A stretch of 64,000 nt of DNA from Corynebacterium stationis (lineage in GTDB: Bacteria; Actinomycetota; Actinomycetes; Mycobacteriales; Mycobacteriaceae), in contig NZ_CP009251.1 of NCBI RefSeq assembly GCF_001941345.1, forward strand, positions 1,302,001 through 1,366,000, given 5' to 3'. Made by a program: the position numbers and the translations under genes. The stretch's first letter is position 1. Each line of letters begins with the position of its first letter. Positions 1 through 8,106 of the stretch are shown here, in pieces. The notes beneath the pieces are model-generated. The model made no database searches and had not been told where the DNA came from. It saw nothing but the letters and a program-made list of their open reading frames with translations.

Positions 1-567
1 GCAGAGGTACAGGAAGGCCAGTCTGATATCGGTATCAGCACCGAAGGCACCCTGGCAGCTGGTGAAGAAGTTACTTTTAACCTCACCTCGCTTAACTACA
101 CTATGGAAGAAGATCCACAAGCCACCACAGCGACCGTCACCGTGGGCGACGTGCAAGAGACCGCCGATATCGACGCTCAGTGGAATACTGAAGAAGATGT
201 GCAGAAGAATGAATTTGGCCGGGCAAGCGTAACGCTGACCCTGCCAGAAGACATCGAGGCAACCAACCTGGTTACCGTGACCACCGATGCTGGCACCAAG
301 ATTTCTGTGCCGCTGAGCGCCTTGGGCGCCGACGAGGGCGCGGACGACGGCTCCAAGCCTGGCAGCAGCGCACCTGGCACAGGTAAGGGCTCTTCCCAGG
401 GTGCTTCGGCTGCTGTAGGAATCGCTGGAGTATTGGCAGCAATTGCGGGCATCGCCGCGTTCATCGGTTTGAATGGACAGTTTGACCAGTTCATCCCAGC
501 TAACATGCAGCGCGCTCTTGGTGACCTGCGCCGTCAGCTCAACGAGGTTAGCCACATTAAATTCTAG
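1..567 (+). CDS. C-terminal part of a membrane-anchored surface protein (partial)
   Basis: The reading frame is open from base 1 and ends at a TAG, so this is the tail of a larger protein that begins outside the window. The visible 188 residues contain a beta-rich, Thr/Val/Glu-rich segment like an extracellular Ig-type module. A Gly/Ser/Pro linker follows (about residues 118-138), then one hydrophobic helix (about 140-160), then a short tail with basic residues. There is no LPxTG motif, so the protein is probably held by the transmembrane helix rather than by sortase. The function of the missing part cannot be judged. A similar C-terminal layout is seen in corynebacterial secreted nucleases and haem-binding proteins, but nothing here decides between them. 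Confidence 0.7.
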   Translation, partial: AEVQEGQSDIGISTEGTLAAGEEVTFNLTSLNYTMEEDPQATTATVTVGDVQETADIDAQWNTEEDVQKNEFGRASVTLTLPEDIEATNLVTVTTDAGTKISVPLSALGADEGADDGSKPGSSAPGTGKGSSQGASAAVGIAGVLAAIAGIAAFIGLNGQFDQFIPANMQRALGDLRRQLNEVSHIKF

Positions 568-642
568 CCTGACGTCTTAACTAGCGGGCGGTCTTTCTCG
601 ATGTGATGATAAACCGCCTGCTATGCATTACTGAGCCCCAAG

Positions 643-648
643 TAGGGT
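643..648 (+). promoter_or_regulatory. -10 box of a leaderless promoter for the DUF421 gene
   Basis: TAGGGT fits the corynebacterial TAnnnT -10 motif and is followed by exactly 7 nt and then the ATG at 656. No Shine-Dalgarno sequence precedes the ATG. The same geometry occurs before four other genes in this window, so transcription probably starts at the A of the ATG. Confidence 0.55.
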
Positions 649-655
649 AGAAGTT

Positions 656-1240
656 ATGACTTGGATCGATGTGCTCGTAGAACACGCCCAGGACCAAATC
701 TATATCGTTCCTTACCGCATTCCCATAGTTATTTTCTCTGCGGTGGCGATCTATTTTGTGTTCCTGCTGCTGATGAAGATTTTCGGATCACGTGTACTAG
801 CGTCGATGTCGGCATCAGATGCTGTTGTGATCATCATGTTTGGAGCAGTTGCCGGTCGCGTCATTCTAGGCCACCCTCCAACACTTGCCACCGGCATCAT
901 CGGCCTAGCAACCTTGATGGCGATGCAGGCCCTTTTCGGGATTTTGAGAGCAAAGACGGGAATTGGACGCATCCTTGACCGTGAGCCCATCCTATTAATG
1001 TTCGACGGCGTTGTAGTCCGTAATGGTTTGCAAAAATCGCACTTTACCTATGGCGATGTGCGAACGTCGCTTCGTAATGCGGGCATCGGTGCCTTTGCAG
1101 AGGTCCAAGCGATGATCTTGGAACCTTCCGGTGAGGTTTCTATTATCCGTGCGGACGTAAATCTCGATCCGAAGATGTTAGAGGACGTACGTGGCGCGGA
1201 AGAGCTAATTGCGGCACCCAAGCAAGAACCTCGCGCTTGA
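656..1240 (+). CDS. DUF421 (YetF/YcaP-type) inner-membrane protein
   Basis: The 194-residue protein has three hydrophobic segments in its first half (about residues 22-40, 55-70 and 78-95) and a cytoplasmic C-terminal domain containing the family signature around residues 105-150: 'DREPILLMFDGVV', then a region like 'LRNAGI' and 'AEVQAMILEPSGEVSII'. This matches DUF421/YetF proteins, whose exact role is unknown; in Bacillus, members are linked to spore and envelope physiology. It appears monocistronic: a probable leaderless promoter lies just upstream and a strong terminator follows, shared with the convergent gene. Confidence 0.85.
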   Translation: MTWIDVLVEHAQDQIYIVPYRIPIVIFSAVAIYFVFLLLMKIFGSRVLASMSASDAVVIIMFGAVAGRVILGHPPTLATGIIGLATLMAMQALFGILRAKTGIGRILDREPILLMFDGVVVRNGLQKSHFTYGDVRTSLRNAGIGAFAEVQAMILEPSGEVSIIRADVNLDPKMLEDVRGAEELIAAPKQEPRA

Positions 1241-1266
1241 ATTTGAGTGACGACTTATTAAATAAC

Positions 1267-1302
1267 AAAGGCTGCCGGGGAGGTATCCGCGGCAGCCTTT
1301 TT
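1267..1302. terminator. Bidirectional rho-independent terminator
   Basis: GGCTGCCG (1270-1277) pairs with CGGCAGCC (1290-1297), flanked by A's on the left and T's on the right. It lies between the convergent DUF421 gene and the repeat-rich secreted protein and can serve both. Confidence 0.85.
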
Positions 1303-1322
1303 AAAGCAGTCAGAGTTGACTA

Positions 1323-1733
1323 TTAGAGCTTAAATCCGAGGTGCTTGGAAGCGAATGCGAAGAGAGCGCCCAATGCACCGATGACTGCGCTGAATACAGA
1401 GATCCAAGCGCTGATGTTCTCCGGATCAATGTCGGAAGAACCGTTTTTTTCCTTAGGCTTTTCGTTGCCGTCACCGTTGCCTTCGCCGTTGCCGTCACCG
1501 TTGCCTTCGCCGTTGCCTTCGCCGTCGCCTTCGCCGTCGCCTTCGCCGTTGCCATTGTCTTCGGTCGAGTCTGCGTCGTTCTTCGAATCGGGAGAAGAGG
1601 AGCCGCCGAAGATGTCCGAGACGCTGGAGCCGCCGGTGTTGGTTTCTTCAGCGGTGGCAGTGGAGGTGCCTGCGAATGCTACTGCGACTGCGGTTGCGCC
1701 GGCAACAAGTGCCTTGCGGGAGAAAAGCTTCAT
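1323..1733 (-). CDS. Small secreted or membrane protein with Gly-Asn/Asp-Gly-Glu repeats
   Basis: The 136-residue product starts with a clear signal peptide (MKLFSRKALV, hydrophobic core, cleavage expected near TATAEE). A Ser/Asp-rich stretch follows, then about 30 residues of tandem G-N-G-E / G-D-G-E units (about residues 61-92), a Lys/Glu-rich spacer, and a C-terminal hydrophobic helix (about 107-128) ending in KHLGFKL. The upstream sequence on the minus strand contains AAAGGATTTCACT before the ATG, giving a usable ribosome site. I know of no characterised homologue. The layout resembles small corynebacterial envelope proteins in which only the amphipathic C-terminal part is conserved. The repeat makes the protein length likely to vary between strains. 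Confidence 0.75.
   Translation of the reverse strand: MKLFSRKALVAGATAVAVAFAGTSTATAEETNTGGSSVSDIFGGSSSPDSKNDADSTEDNGNGEGDGEGDGEGNGEGNGDGNGEGNGDGNEKPKEKNGSSDIDPENISAWISVFSAVIGALGALFAFASKHLGFKL
1464..1556. repeat. Imperfect 6/12-bp tandem repeat inside the secreted-protein gene
   Basis: On the plus strand the sequence alternates units of the type CCGTTG, CCTTCG, CCGTCA and CCGTCG for about 93 bp without shifting frame. It encodes the Gly-Asn-Gly-Glu / Gly-Asp-Gly-Glu region of the gene at 1323-1733. All units are multiples of 3 bp, so slippage would change length but not frame. Confidence 0.85.
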
Positions 1734-1923
1734 AGTGAAATCCTTTGAAGAGCGATAGGTGTATAGACGCCATGATATTAACCCGATTTTCAGGGTTCTG
1801 CAACAAAACTCAAAGCTTTTTGCATAAATGTGTCATTGCACACACAGGGTGGCCTTAGCTGAAAGAGACTGCTGGTCATGTTGGGGTTTGTGTGACTATT
1901 GTGGTCAAATCTGGGGTCAAATC

Positions 1924-1960
1924 GAAGCTCCGCTGACGTTATGCCAGCGGAGCTTCCTTT
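1924..1960. terminator. Hairpin terminator downstream of the cyclophilin gene
   Basis: A perfect 12-bp stem (GAAGCTCCGCTG at 1924-1935 with its complement at 1945-1956) and a 9-nt loop. The T-rich side is on the plus strand, but the only gene that reads into it is the minus-strand cyclophilin gene ending at 1989. It therefore probably ends that transcript despite the weak T-tract in that direction. Confidence 0.65.
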
Positions 1961-1988
1961 ATTTTCGTTGCGAATATTTCAGTTTTCT

Positions 1989-2840
1989 TTAAGCGACAGA
2001 GGCAGATTCGATACGAACCTCTTCGGCAGGGGCGCCGTCGGCAGCGCCGCCTTCGACCCCCTTTTCAGCGATGCCGTCGAGGGTTGCGAGTCCTTCTTCA
2101 GTCACGTTGCCGAAGTAAGTGTAGTTCGGAGCCAGAGTGGAGTCCGCGTAGTTGAGGAAGAACTGCGAACCATTGGTGTCAGCACCAGCGTTTGCCATGG
2201 CGATAGAACCACGTGGGTAGATGGTCTGAACATTGGTGTCGTCCATCTCATCGGTGGGGTACTCGTTGGCGAACTGGAAGCCAGGACCGCCTGAGCCAGA
2301 ACCGGTTGGGTCACCACACTGCAAGACCGCAAGACCGCCAGTGGTCATGCGGTGGCAGATGGTGTCGTTGTAGTAGCCTTGGTCCACTAAATCGGTAATC
2401 GCGTTGACTGTACAAGGTGCCAGCGCGCGGTCGAGCTCCATAGGGATTTCACCCTGGTTGGTGGTGAAGTTAACGGTGACGGTGCCTTCGGTGGAAATAT
2501 CGTCGCCATTGGGAACGGTGGCGTCGTTGGCAGCTTCGCCGCTTTCGTTGTACTCACACTGGACGGTTGGCTCGAGTGCGGTTTCGCGCTGGCCAGTCAG
2601 TGTGATTTCTGCCTGCTCTTCGGGAGTAGCGCCGTTTTCTTCAGCTTCTTCGGCAACGATGTCTTCCTCGCCGCCTTGGGTTGCGAAGTAGGTGATGCCT
2701 CCGCCGATAACCAAGATGGCCAGTACAGAGGCAATAACTACGCCAAACGGGCGTGCCTTTTCTTTACGGTCGCGAGCTTTAATTTCACGCTCGAGATGAT
2801 TCAGGGCTTCTTCGCCGCGCTTTTTATTACTACTAGTCAC
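1989..2840 (-). CDS. Membrane-anchored cyclophilin-type peptidyl-prolyl isomerase
   Basis: The 283-residue protein has a basic cytoplasmic N-terminus (KKR, EREIKARDRKEKAR), one transmembrane helix at about residues 33-53, an acidic linker, and a C-terminal cyclophilin domain outside the membrane. Cyclophilin features include 'TNQGEIPMELD', 'ICHRMT', 'GDPTGSGSGGPGFQFANE', 'GSIAMANAGADTNGSQFF' and 'YTYFGNV'. It should catalyse proline cis-trans isomerisation in exported proteins. I use the GTG at 2840 because AAGGA lies 7 nt upstream; an in-frame ATG at 2888 has no ribosome site. The gene is divergent from tpx. This cyclophilin lies near hisS in other corynebacteria. Confidence 0.9.
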   Translation of the reverse strand: MTSSNKKRGEEALNHLEREIKARDRKEKARPFGVVIASVLAILVIGGGITYFATQGGEEDIVAEEAEENGATPEEQAEITLTGQRETALEPTVQCEYNESGEAANDATVPNGDDISTEGTVTVNFTTNQGEIPMELDRALAPCTVNAITDLVDQGYYNDTICHRMTTGGLAVLQCGDPTGSGSGGPGFQFANEYPTDEMDDTNVQTIYPRGSIAMANAGADTNGSQFFLNYADSTLAPNYTYFGNVTEEGLATLDGIAEKGVEGGAADGAPAEEVRIESASVA

Positions 2841-3075
2841 CGAGTGGTCCTTATAGTGTTTGAACAGGTCCAATTGACGCAGCCGCACAACGAAAACAAC
2901 CAGCGTTGTGCTGCACAGACATCCAGAGAAGTCATCTGCGTCAAGATTTATGCCCTGATTCTAGCGTGAAGCAAACCCAGGTGCTTTCAACACCCCGGCG
3001 CATCCTTTAGAGGTTTTACTAGTCCATTGGGGGTGAGAGGAAAAATAGTTCATGGCGAGGAAGTAAAAACGGAAG

Positions 3076-3081
3076 TATCGT
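3076..3081 (+). promoter_or_regulatory. -10 box of a leaderless promoter for tpx
   Basis: TATCGT is followed by 7 nt and then the tpx ATG at 3089. No ribosome-binding site lies at usable distance, so the mRNA is probably leaderless. Confidence 0.55.
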
Positions 3082-3088
3082 CGTAGTC

Positions 3089-3586
3089 ATGGCTAATGTA
3101 ACTTTTCAATCCAATCCAGCACAGACCGCAGGCGAGCTTCCAGCAGTAGGCGAAGCTCTTCCAGACTTCACCGTTGTCGGCACGGACCTGTCCGACATCA
3201 CCCCAGCAGACTACGCAGGCAAGCGCCTAGTTCTTTCCCTGTTCCCATCCATCGACACCGGTGTATGCCAGGCACAGGCCCGCAGCTTCAACGAGAAGGC
3301 AAACTCCCTGGACAACACCGTTGTGCTGTCCATCTCTAAGGACCTGCCTTTCGCACTGGACCGTTTCTGCGCAGCAGAGGGTCTGGAAAATGTTGTTGCA
3401 GGCTCAGCTTTCCGTTCTTCCTTCGGTGAGGACTTCGGCGCAACTTTGCAAGATTCACCACTCGCGGGCCTTTTGGCACGTGGTGTCATCGTTACCGATG
3501 CTGACCACAAGGTCGTCTACGCGAAGTTCGTAGACGAGGTCACTGACGAGCCAAACTACGGTGAGGCTTTGGCTGCTCTGCAGTAA
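3089..3586 (+). CDS. tpx: Thiol peroxidase Tpx
   Basis: The 165-residue protein is the usual length for the Tpx subfamily of peroxiredoxins, which reduce hydrogen and alkyl peroxides at the expense of thioredoxin. The peroxidatic cysteine is Cys60 in 'PSIDTGVCQAQ' and the resolving cysteine is Cys94 in 'DRFCAAEG', matching the Cys61/Cys95 pair of the E. coli enzyme. The N-terminal motif 'VGEALPDFTVV' and the C-terminal 'EVTDEPNY' are also typical. The gene stands alone between a probable leaderless promoter and a terminator, divergent from the cyclophilin gene. Confidence 0.96.
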   Translation: MANVTFQSNPAQTAGELPAVGEALPDFTVVGTDLSDITPADYAGKRLVLSLFPSIDTGVCQAQARSFNEKANSLDNTVVLSISKDLPFALDRFCAAEGLENVVAGSAFRSSFGEDFGATLQDSPLAGLLARGVIVTDADHKVVYAKFVDEVTDEPNYGEALAALQ

Positions 3587-3602
3587 AAATTTAACTTCCC
3601 AT

Positions 3603-3642
3603 TCCGGCTATCTCGCATTCCGCGGGGTAGCCGGATTTTCTT
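3603..3642 (+). terminator. Rho-independent terminator after tpx
   Basis: TCCGGCTA (3603-3610) pairs with TAGCCGGA (3628-3635), followed by TTTTCTT. It ends the tpx transcript. Confidence 0.8.
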
Positions 3643-3668
3643 ATTATCGCCAATGCGCAGCAACGCGA

Positions 3669-3674
3669 TATGGT
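3669..3674 (+). promoter_or_regulatory. -10 box of a leaderless promoter for the MBL-fold hydrolase/hisS operon
   Basis: TATGGT is followed by 7 nt and the ATG at 3682. This supports starting the protein at MQILGF rather than at the ATG at 3670, which lies inside the -10 box. Confidence 0.55.
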
Positions 3675-3681
3675 AGTCATC

Positions 3682-4329
3682 ATGCAAATTCTGGGTTTCG
3701 GTGCAGGTCCATACAAAACGAACACGTATATCGTTGAGCACAACAGTCGTGCGTTTGTCGTGGACCCAGGTATGCACACGATGGGTCGCATTATTGAATT
3801 GAGCAGTGAGCACGACTTTGCCATTGAAGCCATCGTGCTCACCCACGGGCATTTGGACCACACTCGTGAAGCTGGTGATTTAGCTAAGCGCTTTGATATC
3901 CCTGCGTATATTCACCCTGCTGATGAATTTATGCTCCACACCGGCGAGGGCGGGTCGCCGCAATCGCAGTTGCTTTTTGATGCCTCCTCGATGCTTCCGA
4001 TTAAAGATATCCGTCATCTACATGATGGGCGGCAGCTGAAACTAATTGATCTGGAATTCGATGTCTATCACTGCCCGGGGCATTCACCAGGATCCACGGT
4101 GATTGTTGCAGAAGATTTCGCGTTAACCGGAGATGTGCTTTTCAAGGGCTCGATTGGTCGTTCTGACTTTGAAAACTCAGATGCAGAAGCCATGGATAAT
4201 TCACTGCGGAAGCTGTTAAAAGTTCTCGATGACAAGTTGACTCTATTGCCTGGGCATGGCCCCACAACCACCATGCGTGCAGAAAGAAAGACCAATGGGT
4301 TTCTTCTACAACTAGGGGAGGTAATCTAG
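3682..4329 (+). CDS. Metallo-beta-lactamase-fold hydrolase (glyoxalase II-like)
   Basis: The 215-residue protein carries the zinc ligands of the MBL fold: 'THGHLDH' (about residues 55-61), His in 'CPGHSPGS', Asp in 'LTGDVLF' and a last His in 'LPGHGPTT'. It belongs to the small YcbL/glyoxalase II-like group, whose members hydrolyse thioesters or have unknown substrates. It lies 5 bp upstream of hisS and is probably cotranscribed with it, as in related corynebacteria. The start at 3682 follows from the leaderless -10 box; an in-frame ATG four codons earlier is less likely. Confidence 0.88.
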   Translation: MQILGFGAGPYKTNTYIVEHNSRAFVVDPGMHTMGRIIELSSEHDFAIEAIVLTHGHLDHTREAGDLAKRFDIPAYIHPADEFMLHTGEGGSPQSQLLFDASSMLPIKDIRHLHDGRQLKLIDLEFDVYHCPGHSPGSTVIVAEDFALTGDVLFKGSIGRSDFENSDAEAMDNSLRKLLKVLDDKLTLLPGHGPTTTMRAERKTNGFLLQLGEVI

Positions 4330-4334
4330 AACCC

Positions 4335-5618
4335 GTGAGTGATAAAAAGCAGTTTCAAGCCCTGCAGGCACCTAAGGGCGTGCCTGATTACGTTCCGCCG
4401 CAGTCCGCTACTTTTGACGCTGTGCGCACGACCCTCGTGGGACAAGCATATCTTGCGGGTTATTCGCATATTGAGCTGCCGGTGTTTGAAGACACCACGG
4501 TCTTTGCTCGCGGTGTCGGTGAGTCCACCGATGTGGTCTCCAAGGAGATGTACACCTTTGCAGATCGCGGTGAGCGCAACGTCACTTTGCGCCCTGAAGG
4601 CACCGCTGGTGTCATGCGTGCTGTTATCCAGCACAACTTAGACCGCGGTCAGCTGCCAGTAAAACTTGCTTATTATGGCCCATTCTTCCGCTATGAACGC
4701 CCACAGGCAGGCCGCTACCGCCAGCTACAGCAGGTTGGCGTAGAAGCCATTGGCGTCGATGACCCTGCTTTGGATGCCGAGGTCGTAGCTTTGGCAGACC
4801 GCGGTTACCGCGCATTAGGACTTACCGAATTCCGCCTCGAGATGACGTCTTTGGGTTGTGGCAACTGCCGTCCTGCTTACCGGGAGAAGCTGCAGGAATT
4901 CCTATTCAAACTAGACTTGGACGAGGAAACCCGTCACCGCGCGGAGATAAACCCACTGCGCGTTTTAGATGACAAGCGCCCAGATATCCAAGAAGCTACC
5001 GCCGATGCGCCGTTGATGCTCGATCACCTGTGTGAAGAGTGCAGCACGCACTTTGAAACCGTAAAGTCGATGCTCAACGACATGCAGGTGCCTTTTGAAA
5101 TCAACCCGCGCATGGTGCGTGGATTGGATTACTACACCAAGACCACCTTCGAGTTCGTTCACGACGGACTCGGAGCACAGTCGGGCATCGGTGGCGGTGG
5201 CCGCTACGACGGTTTGATGGCGCAGCTGGGCGGCCAGGATCTCTCCGGTATTGGATTTGGTCTCGGCGTTGACCGCACCGTGCTTGCCTTGGAAGCAGAA
5301 GGCAAGACGATCCCAGGCGTGGAAGAACGCGCATCCGTATTCGGCGTTGCTTTGGGTGAAGAAGCCAAGAAAGAAATGGTTCTCATCATCAACAAGCTGC
5401 GCCAGGCCGGCATTAGCTCTGATATGTCTTATGGCGACCGGGGACTCAAGGGAGCGATGAAAGGCGCAGACCGTGCTGGCGCACGTTTTGCGTTGGTACT
5501 GGGCGATCAAGAACTCGCTAACGGCACCGTAGCCTTGAAGGATCTTGCAGCGCACGAGCAAGAAGATGTTGCTTTGGTCGATATCGTTGAGGTCTTGGCT
5601 AAGAAGCTACACGGCTAA
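4335..5618 (+). CDS. hisS: Histidyl-tRNA synthetase
   Basis: The 427-residue class II synthetase charges tRNA-His. Visible motifs are the N-terminal '[10 protein letters not shown]', class II motif 2 with '[12 protein letters not shown]' and '[16 protein letters not shown]', the HisRS signature '[12 protein letters not shown]', 'GGGRYDGL' and motif 3 '[10 protein letters not shown]'. The C-terminal anticodon-binding domain follows. Length is normal. The start is the GTG at 4335, preceded by GGGGAGGT about 11 nt upstream. The gene follows the MBL-fold gene closely and ends at a strong terminator. Confidence 0.97.
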   Translation: MSDKKQFQALQAPKGVPDYVPPQSATFDAVRTTLVGQAYLAGYSHIELPVFEDTTVFARGVGESTDVVSKEMYTFADRGERNVTLRPEGTAGVMRAVIQHNLDRGQLPVKLAYYGPFFRYERPQAGRYRQLQQVGVEAIGVDDPALDAEVVALADRGYRALGLTEFRLEMTSLGCGNCRPAYREKLQEFLFKLDLDEETRHRAEINPLRVLDDKRPDIQEATADAPLMLDHLCEECSTHFETVKSMLNDMQVPFEINPRMVRGLDYYTKTTFEFVHDGLGAQSGIGGGGRYDGLMAQLGGQDLSGIGFGLGVDRTVLALEAEGKTIPGVEERASVFGVALGEEAKKEMVLIINKLRQAGISSDMSYGDRGLKGAMKGADRAGARFALVLGDQELANGTVALKDLAAHEQEDVALVDIVEVLAKKLHG

Positions 5619-5627
5619 GACAGCACA

Positions 5628-5672
5628 AAGGCGCCCTGCTGGTAAATATTTACCCTGCAGAGCGCCCTTTTT
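5628..5672. terminator. Terminator between convergent hisS and sdaA
   Basis: GGCGC-CCTGC pairs with GCAG-A-GCGCC around an inner palindrome, GGTAAATATTTACC, and is followed by CCCTTTTT on the plus strand and preceded by AAAGG. It can act for both convergent genes, more clearly for hisS. Confidence 0.8.
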
Positions 5673-5731
5673 AATGCTGAGTGTTCACTTTAATGTCGAA
5701 TGCTCTTAGTTATATGGAGTGCGTAGCGTGC

Positions 5732-7144
5732 TTAGCACTCCACCTGGGAGACAGATAGTCCCAGGGTCTTAGCCAAGCCACCGATCGAAGTCTCTTTGTA
5801 CTTGGTGAGCATGTCTCGGCCGGTCTCGGCCATTGTCTGCACAGCATTATCGAGAGTGACGTAATGCGTGCCTTCACCCATGCGGGCAAGGCGTGCGGAG
5901 TTAATAGACTTTACTGCGCCAATCGCATTGCGCTCGATGCACGGAATCTGCACCAAGCCGCCGACCGGATCGCAGGTTAGACCGAGATTGTGCTCGAGTG
6001 CTATTTCTGCCGCATTTTCGATCTGCGCTGGGCTCGAGCCTAAAATCTCCGCCAATCCGGCAGCAGCCATTGACGATGCCGAGCCGACTTCTCCTTGGCA
6101 GCCGACCTCAGCGCCAGAGATAGAAGCATTCTGCTTGATGATCATGCCAATAGCGCCAGCGGTGAGCAGAAAACGCCGGGCTGTCTCACGAGTGAAATCG
6201 GGGAGGAAATCACGCGCATAGTGCAAGACCGCGGGAATGATTCCGCAGGCACCGTTAGTTGGAGCAGTGACCACGCGGCCACCGGCAGCATTTTGCTCGT
6301 TGACGGCTAGTGCATAGAGGTTAACCCACTCCATGGCAGAAAAGCCTGACGCAGTATCATCTTGGTGTTCAAGCAATTGACTATAAAGTTGCGGAGCACG
6401 ACGATTAACCTGCAGACCGCCGGGTAAAGTCCCCTTGGTCGCAATGCCATCGGTAACGCACTCGCGCATGACATCCCACACCAGATCTAGGTGCGCGTTG
6501 ACCTTTGCTAGCCCGCCATCTTCACGGTGAATAACTGCTTCATTAGCAGCGACAATTTCCCAGATCGTCATGTCGTACTCATCGCACAACTCGAGGAGCT
6601 GATCACCGGTGCTGAAATCATAGGGGATAGCGTTGTCATTATTTTGTGCAGCCGCCATACCCGCTGGAACTTCGTGGGTGGCTTGCAGCTGTGCATCAAG
6701 CTCTGCACGCGAGAGTACAAATCCGCCGCCCACGGAAAAGTACTCCATGTTGCTAGTGATTTCTGCACCGGTTTCATCCCAGGCGCTAAATATCAAACAG
6801 TTCGGGTGCTCAGGCACCGGCTTGTTGTTGAACGCAATGGAATACTCCACGCTGCCGGCGGGGCCTTCGACTGTGCCTTCAGACGGGATAAAACTGCCGG
6901 CAAGCGGCTTAGCGCCAATAGGTACGGTAAGTGGAGTCCATCCGGCAAGGCCTAAAATAACGGCGCGGTCGGTGGCGTGGCCTTTACCCGTGGCTGAGAG
7001 TGAGCCACGCAGCTCAGTATGTACTTTGGCAGGAGCATGCGGCAAAGATTCCATAAAGGTTTTCGCTGCACGCATGGGGCCAACGGTGTGGGAGGACGAA
7101 GGCCCCACGCCTACTGAAAAGATGTCAATGACGCTAATGGTCAC
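5732..7144 (-). CDS. sdaA: L-serine dehydratase, single-chain iron-sulfur type
   Basis: The 470-residue enzyme converts L-serine to pyruvate and ammonia. It has the N-terminal '[19 protein letters not shown]' of the beta domain and the alpha domain with '[17 protein letters not shown]'. The cysteine pair in '[12 protein letters not shown]', spaced 11 residues, together with the GACG cysteine, can hold the [4Fe-4S] cluster known for this family. I start at the GTG at 7144, because AAGGAG lies 7 nt upstream and the protein then begins just before the family's conserved N-terminus; an upstream ATG at 7240 adds 32 unrelated residues. A probable serine transporter gene lies far away in the window (36.8 kb). 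Confidence 0.95.
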   Translation of the reverse strand: MTISVIDIFSVGVGPSSSHTVGPMRAAKTFMESLPHAPAKVHTELRGSLSATGKGHATDRAVILGLAGWTPLTVPIGAKPLAGSFIPSEGTVEGPAGSVEYSIAFNNKPVPEHPNCLIFSAWDETGAEITSNMEYFSVGGGFVLSRAELDAQLQATHEVPAGMAAAQNNDNAIPYDFSTGDQLLELCDEYDMTIWEIVAANEAVIHREDGGLAKVNAHLDLVWDVMRECVTDGIATKGTLPGGLQVNRRAPQLYSQLLEHQDDTASGFSAMEWVNLYALAVNEQNAAGGRVVTAPTNGACGIIPAVLHYARDFLPDFTRETARRFLLTAGAIGMIIKQNASISGAEVGCQGEVGSASSMAAAGLAEILGSSPAQIENAAEIALEHNLGLTCDPVGGLVQIPCIERNAIGAVKSINSARLARMGEGTHYVTLDNAVQTMAETGRDMLTKYKETSIGGLAKTLGLSVSQVEC

Positions 7145-7293
7145 GAAATGACTCCTTTCTAAAAAGGGGCTTGAAAAATTAGTATGGGGGAGAAAGAAGC
7201 GCGAATTAGAAAACGAAAAATGCGCGTATCTGTGTGTCATTCTAACGTCAATGACTTAAATTAATCCGACATTGGCCGAAGATAAAAATTCAC

Positions 7294-7337
7294 AGGGCGT
7301 GCGGAGAAAATTCAGCAGAATTTTCTCCGCACGCCCT
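7294..7337 (-). terminator. Strong hairpin terminator after the FMN reductase gene
   Basis: A perfect 19-bp stem (7294-7312 with 7319-7337) and a 6-nt loop. It is followed on the minus strand by a T-rich stretch (TGTGAATTTTTATC). It ends the minus-strand LLM/FMN reductase transcript before sdaA. Confidence 0.85.
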
Positions 7338-7374
7338 TAAAATATAAGCCGGTGAGCTGGGGGATTATTCGGTG

Positions 7375-8031
7375 TTACTTTAGCAAGTCCGACATCGGCA
7401 CAAAATCATCAGTATCAATTCCCACACCAGATTTGCGTTTTCTACCCGAGTTGTGACTGAAGTCTTTAGACAGTCCTTCAACATGGTCAGGATTAGCAAC
7501 AATGAAGTTGGCAAGCTCGCCGGCCGCGCGCGTGATGCGCTGATCAATACGCGCGCCCTCGGGCGTACCAAAGTCTTCCGTGGCCTGAAAGACCCCAGTC
7601 GGCATGACCATCGCGTGCAGGAAGGTCATCAAGGGACGTAGCGCGAAGTCTAAGACCATGCTGTGCCGCGCAGAACCAGCAGTTGCAGCGATGATAGTGG
7701 GCATGTCATTGATGCTTTCGACATCTAAGGAGTCGAAGAACATCTTAAACAGCCCTGAATAGCTACCTTGGAAAATTGGGGAGACCACAATGAGGCCGTC
7801 GGCTGCAGAAAGCGTCTTTTTTGCATCGTCAAGCAATGGAGTCTTGGCAGCCGTATTGACCAAAGCCGATGCTAATTCCTCGGCGTAGTCCCGGGCCTCA
7901 ATGAAATGAACCTCAATGGACTCACCGCGGGAGGTAACGGCACTATCGACCGCAGCAGCAATCTTTTCGCCCAATTGGCGGGTGGATGACGGATTGGACA
8001 ACCCGGCGGTGACAACGGCCAGAGAACGCAT
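7375..8031 (-). CDS. FMN reductase partner of a luciferase-like monooxygenase (CE1759 family)
   Basis: The 218-residue protein has a flavodoxin-like fold: an N-terminal phosphate-loop region 'VVTAGLSNPSSTRQLG', then 'LIVVSPIFQGSYSGLFKMFFD' and 'ATAGSARHS'. This places it with NADPH-dependent FMN reductases, specifically the CE1759 type found beside LLM-class oxidoreductases. Its probable role is to supply reduced FMN to the monooxygenase encoded immediately upstream (8107-9228), with which it forms a minus-strand operon. The C-terminal extension (SGRKRKSGVG...) is basic and not part of the fold. The natural substrate of the pair is not known to me. Confidence 0.87.
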   Translation of the reverse strand: MRSLAVVTAGLSNPSSTRQLGEKIAAAVDSAVTSRGESIEVHFIEARDYAEELASALVNTAAKTPLLDDAKKTLSAADGLIVVSPIFQGSYSGLFKMFFDSLDVESINDMPTIIAATAGSARHSMVLDFALRPLMTFLHAMVMPTGVFQATEDFGTPEGARIDQRITRAAGELANFIVANPDHVEGLSKDFSHNSGRKRKSGVGIDTDDFVPMSDLLK

Positions 8032-8077
8032 TATCTATTCATCTCTTTCTTTGTGCTCAAGCTATAAGTTTATCCAT

Positions 8078-8101
8078 CCTACCTGCGCGAAGGCAGGTGG
8101 G
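8078..8101 (-). other. Intercistronic hairpin between the LLM and FMN reductase genes
   Basis: CCTACCTGC (8078-8086) pairs with GCAGGTGGG (8093-8101), with one G-T pair and a 6-nt loop. On the transcribed minus strand it is not followed by a T-run. It is therefore more likely an mRNA-stabilising or weak attenuating element than a full terminator. Confidence 0.45.
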
Positions 8102-8106
8102 GATTT

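Noticed and set aside
1345..1758. Open frame encoding Ser-Pro-Leu-Pro repeats on the plus strand
   Set aside because: It is the antisense reading of the Gly-Asn-Gly-Glu repeat. The minus-strand frame has a signal peptide and a ribosome site; this one has neither.
4965..5561. 198-codon minus-strand frame inside hisS
   Set aside because: Fully covered by a certain synthetase gene and without any family match; a shadow frame.
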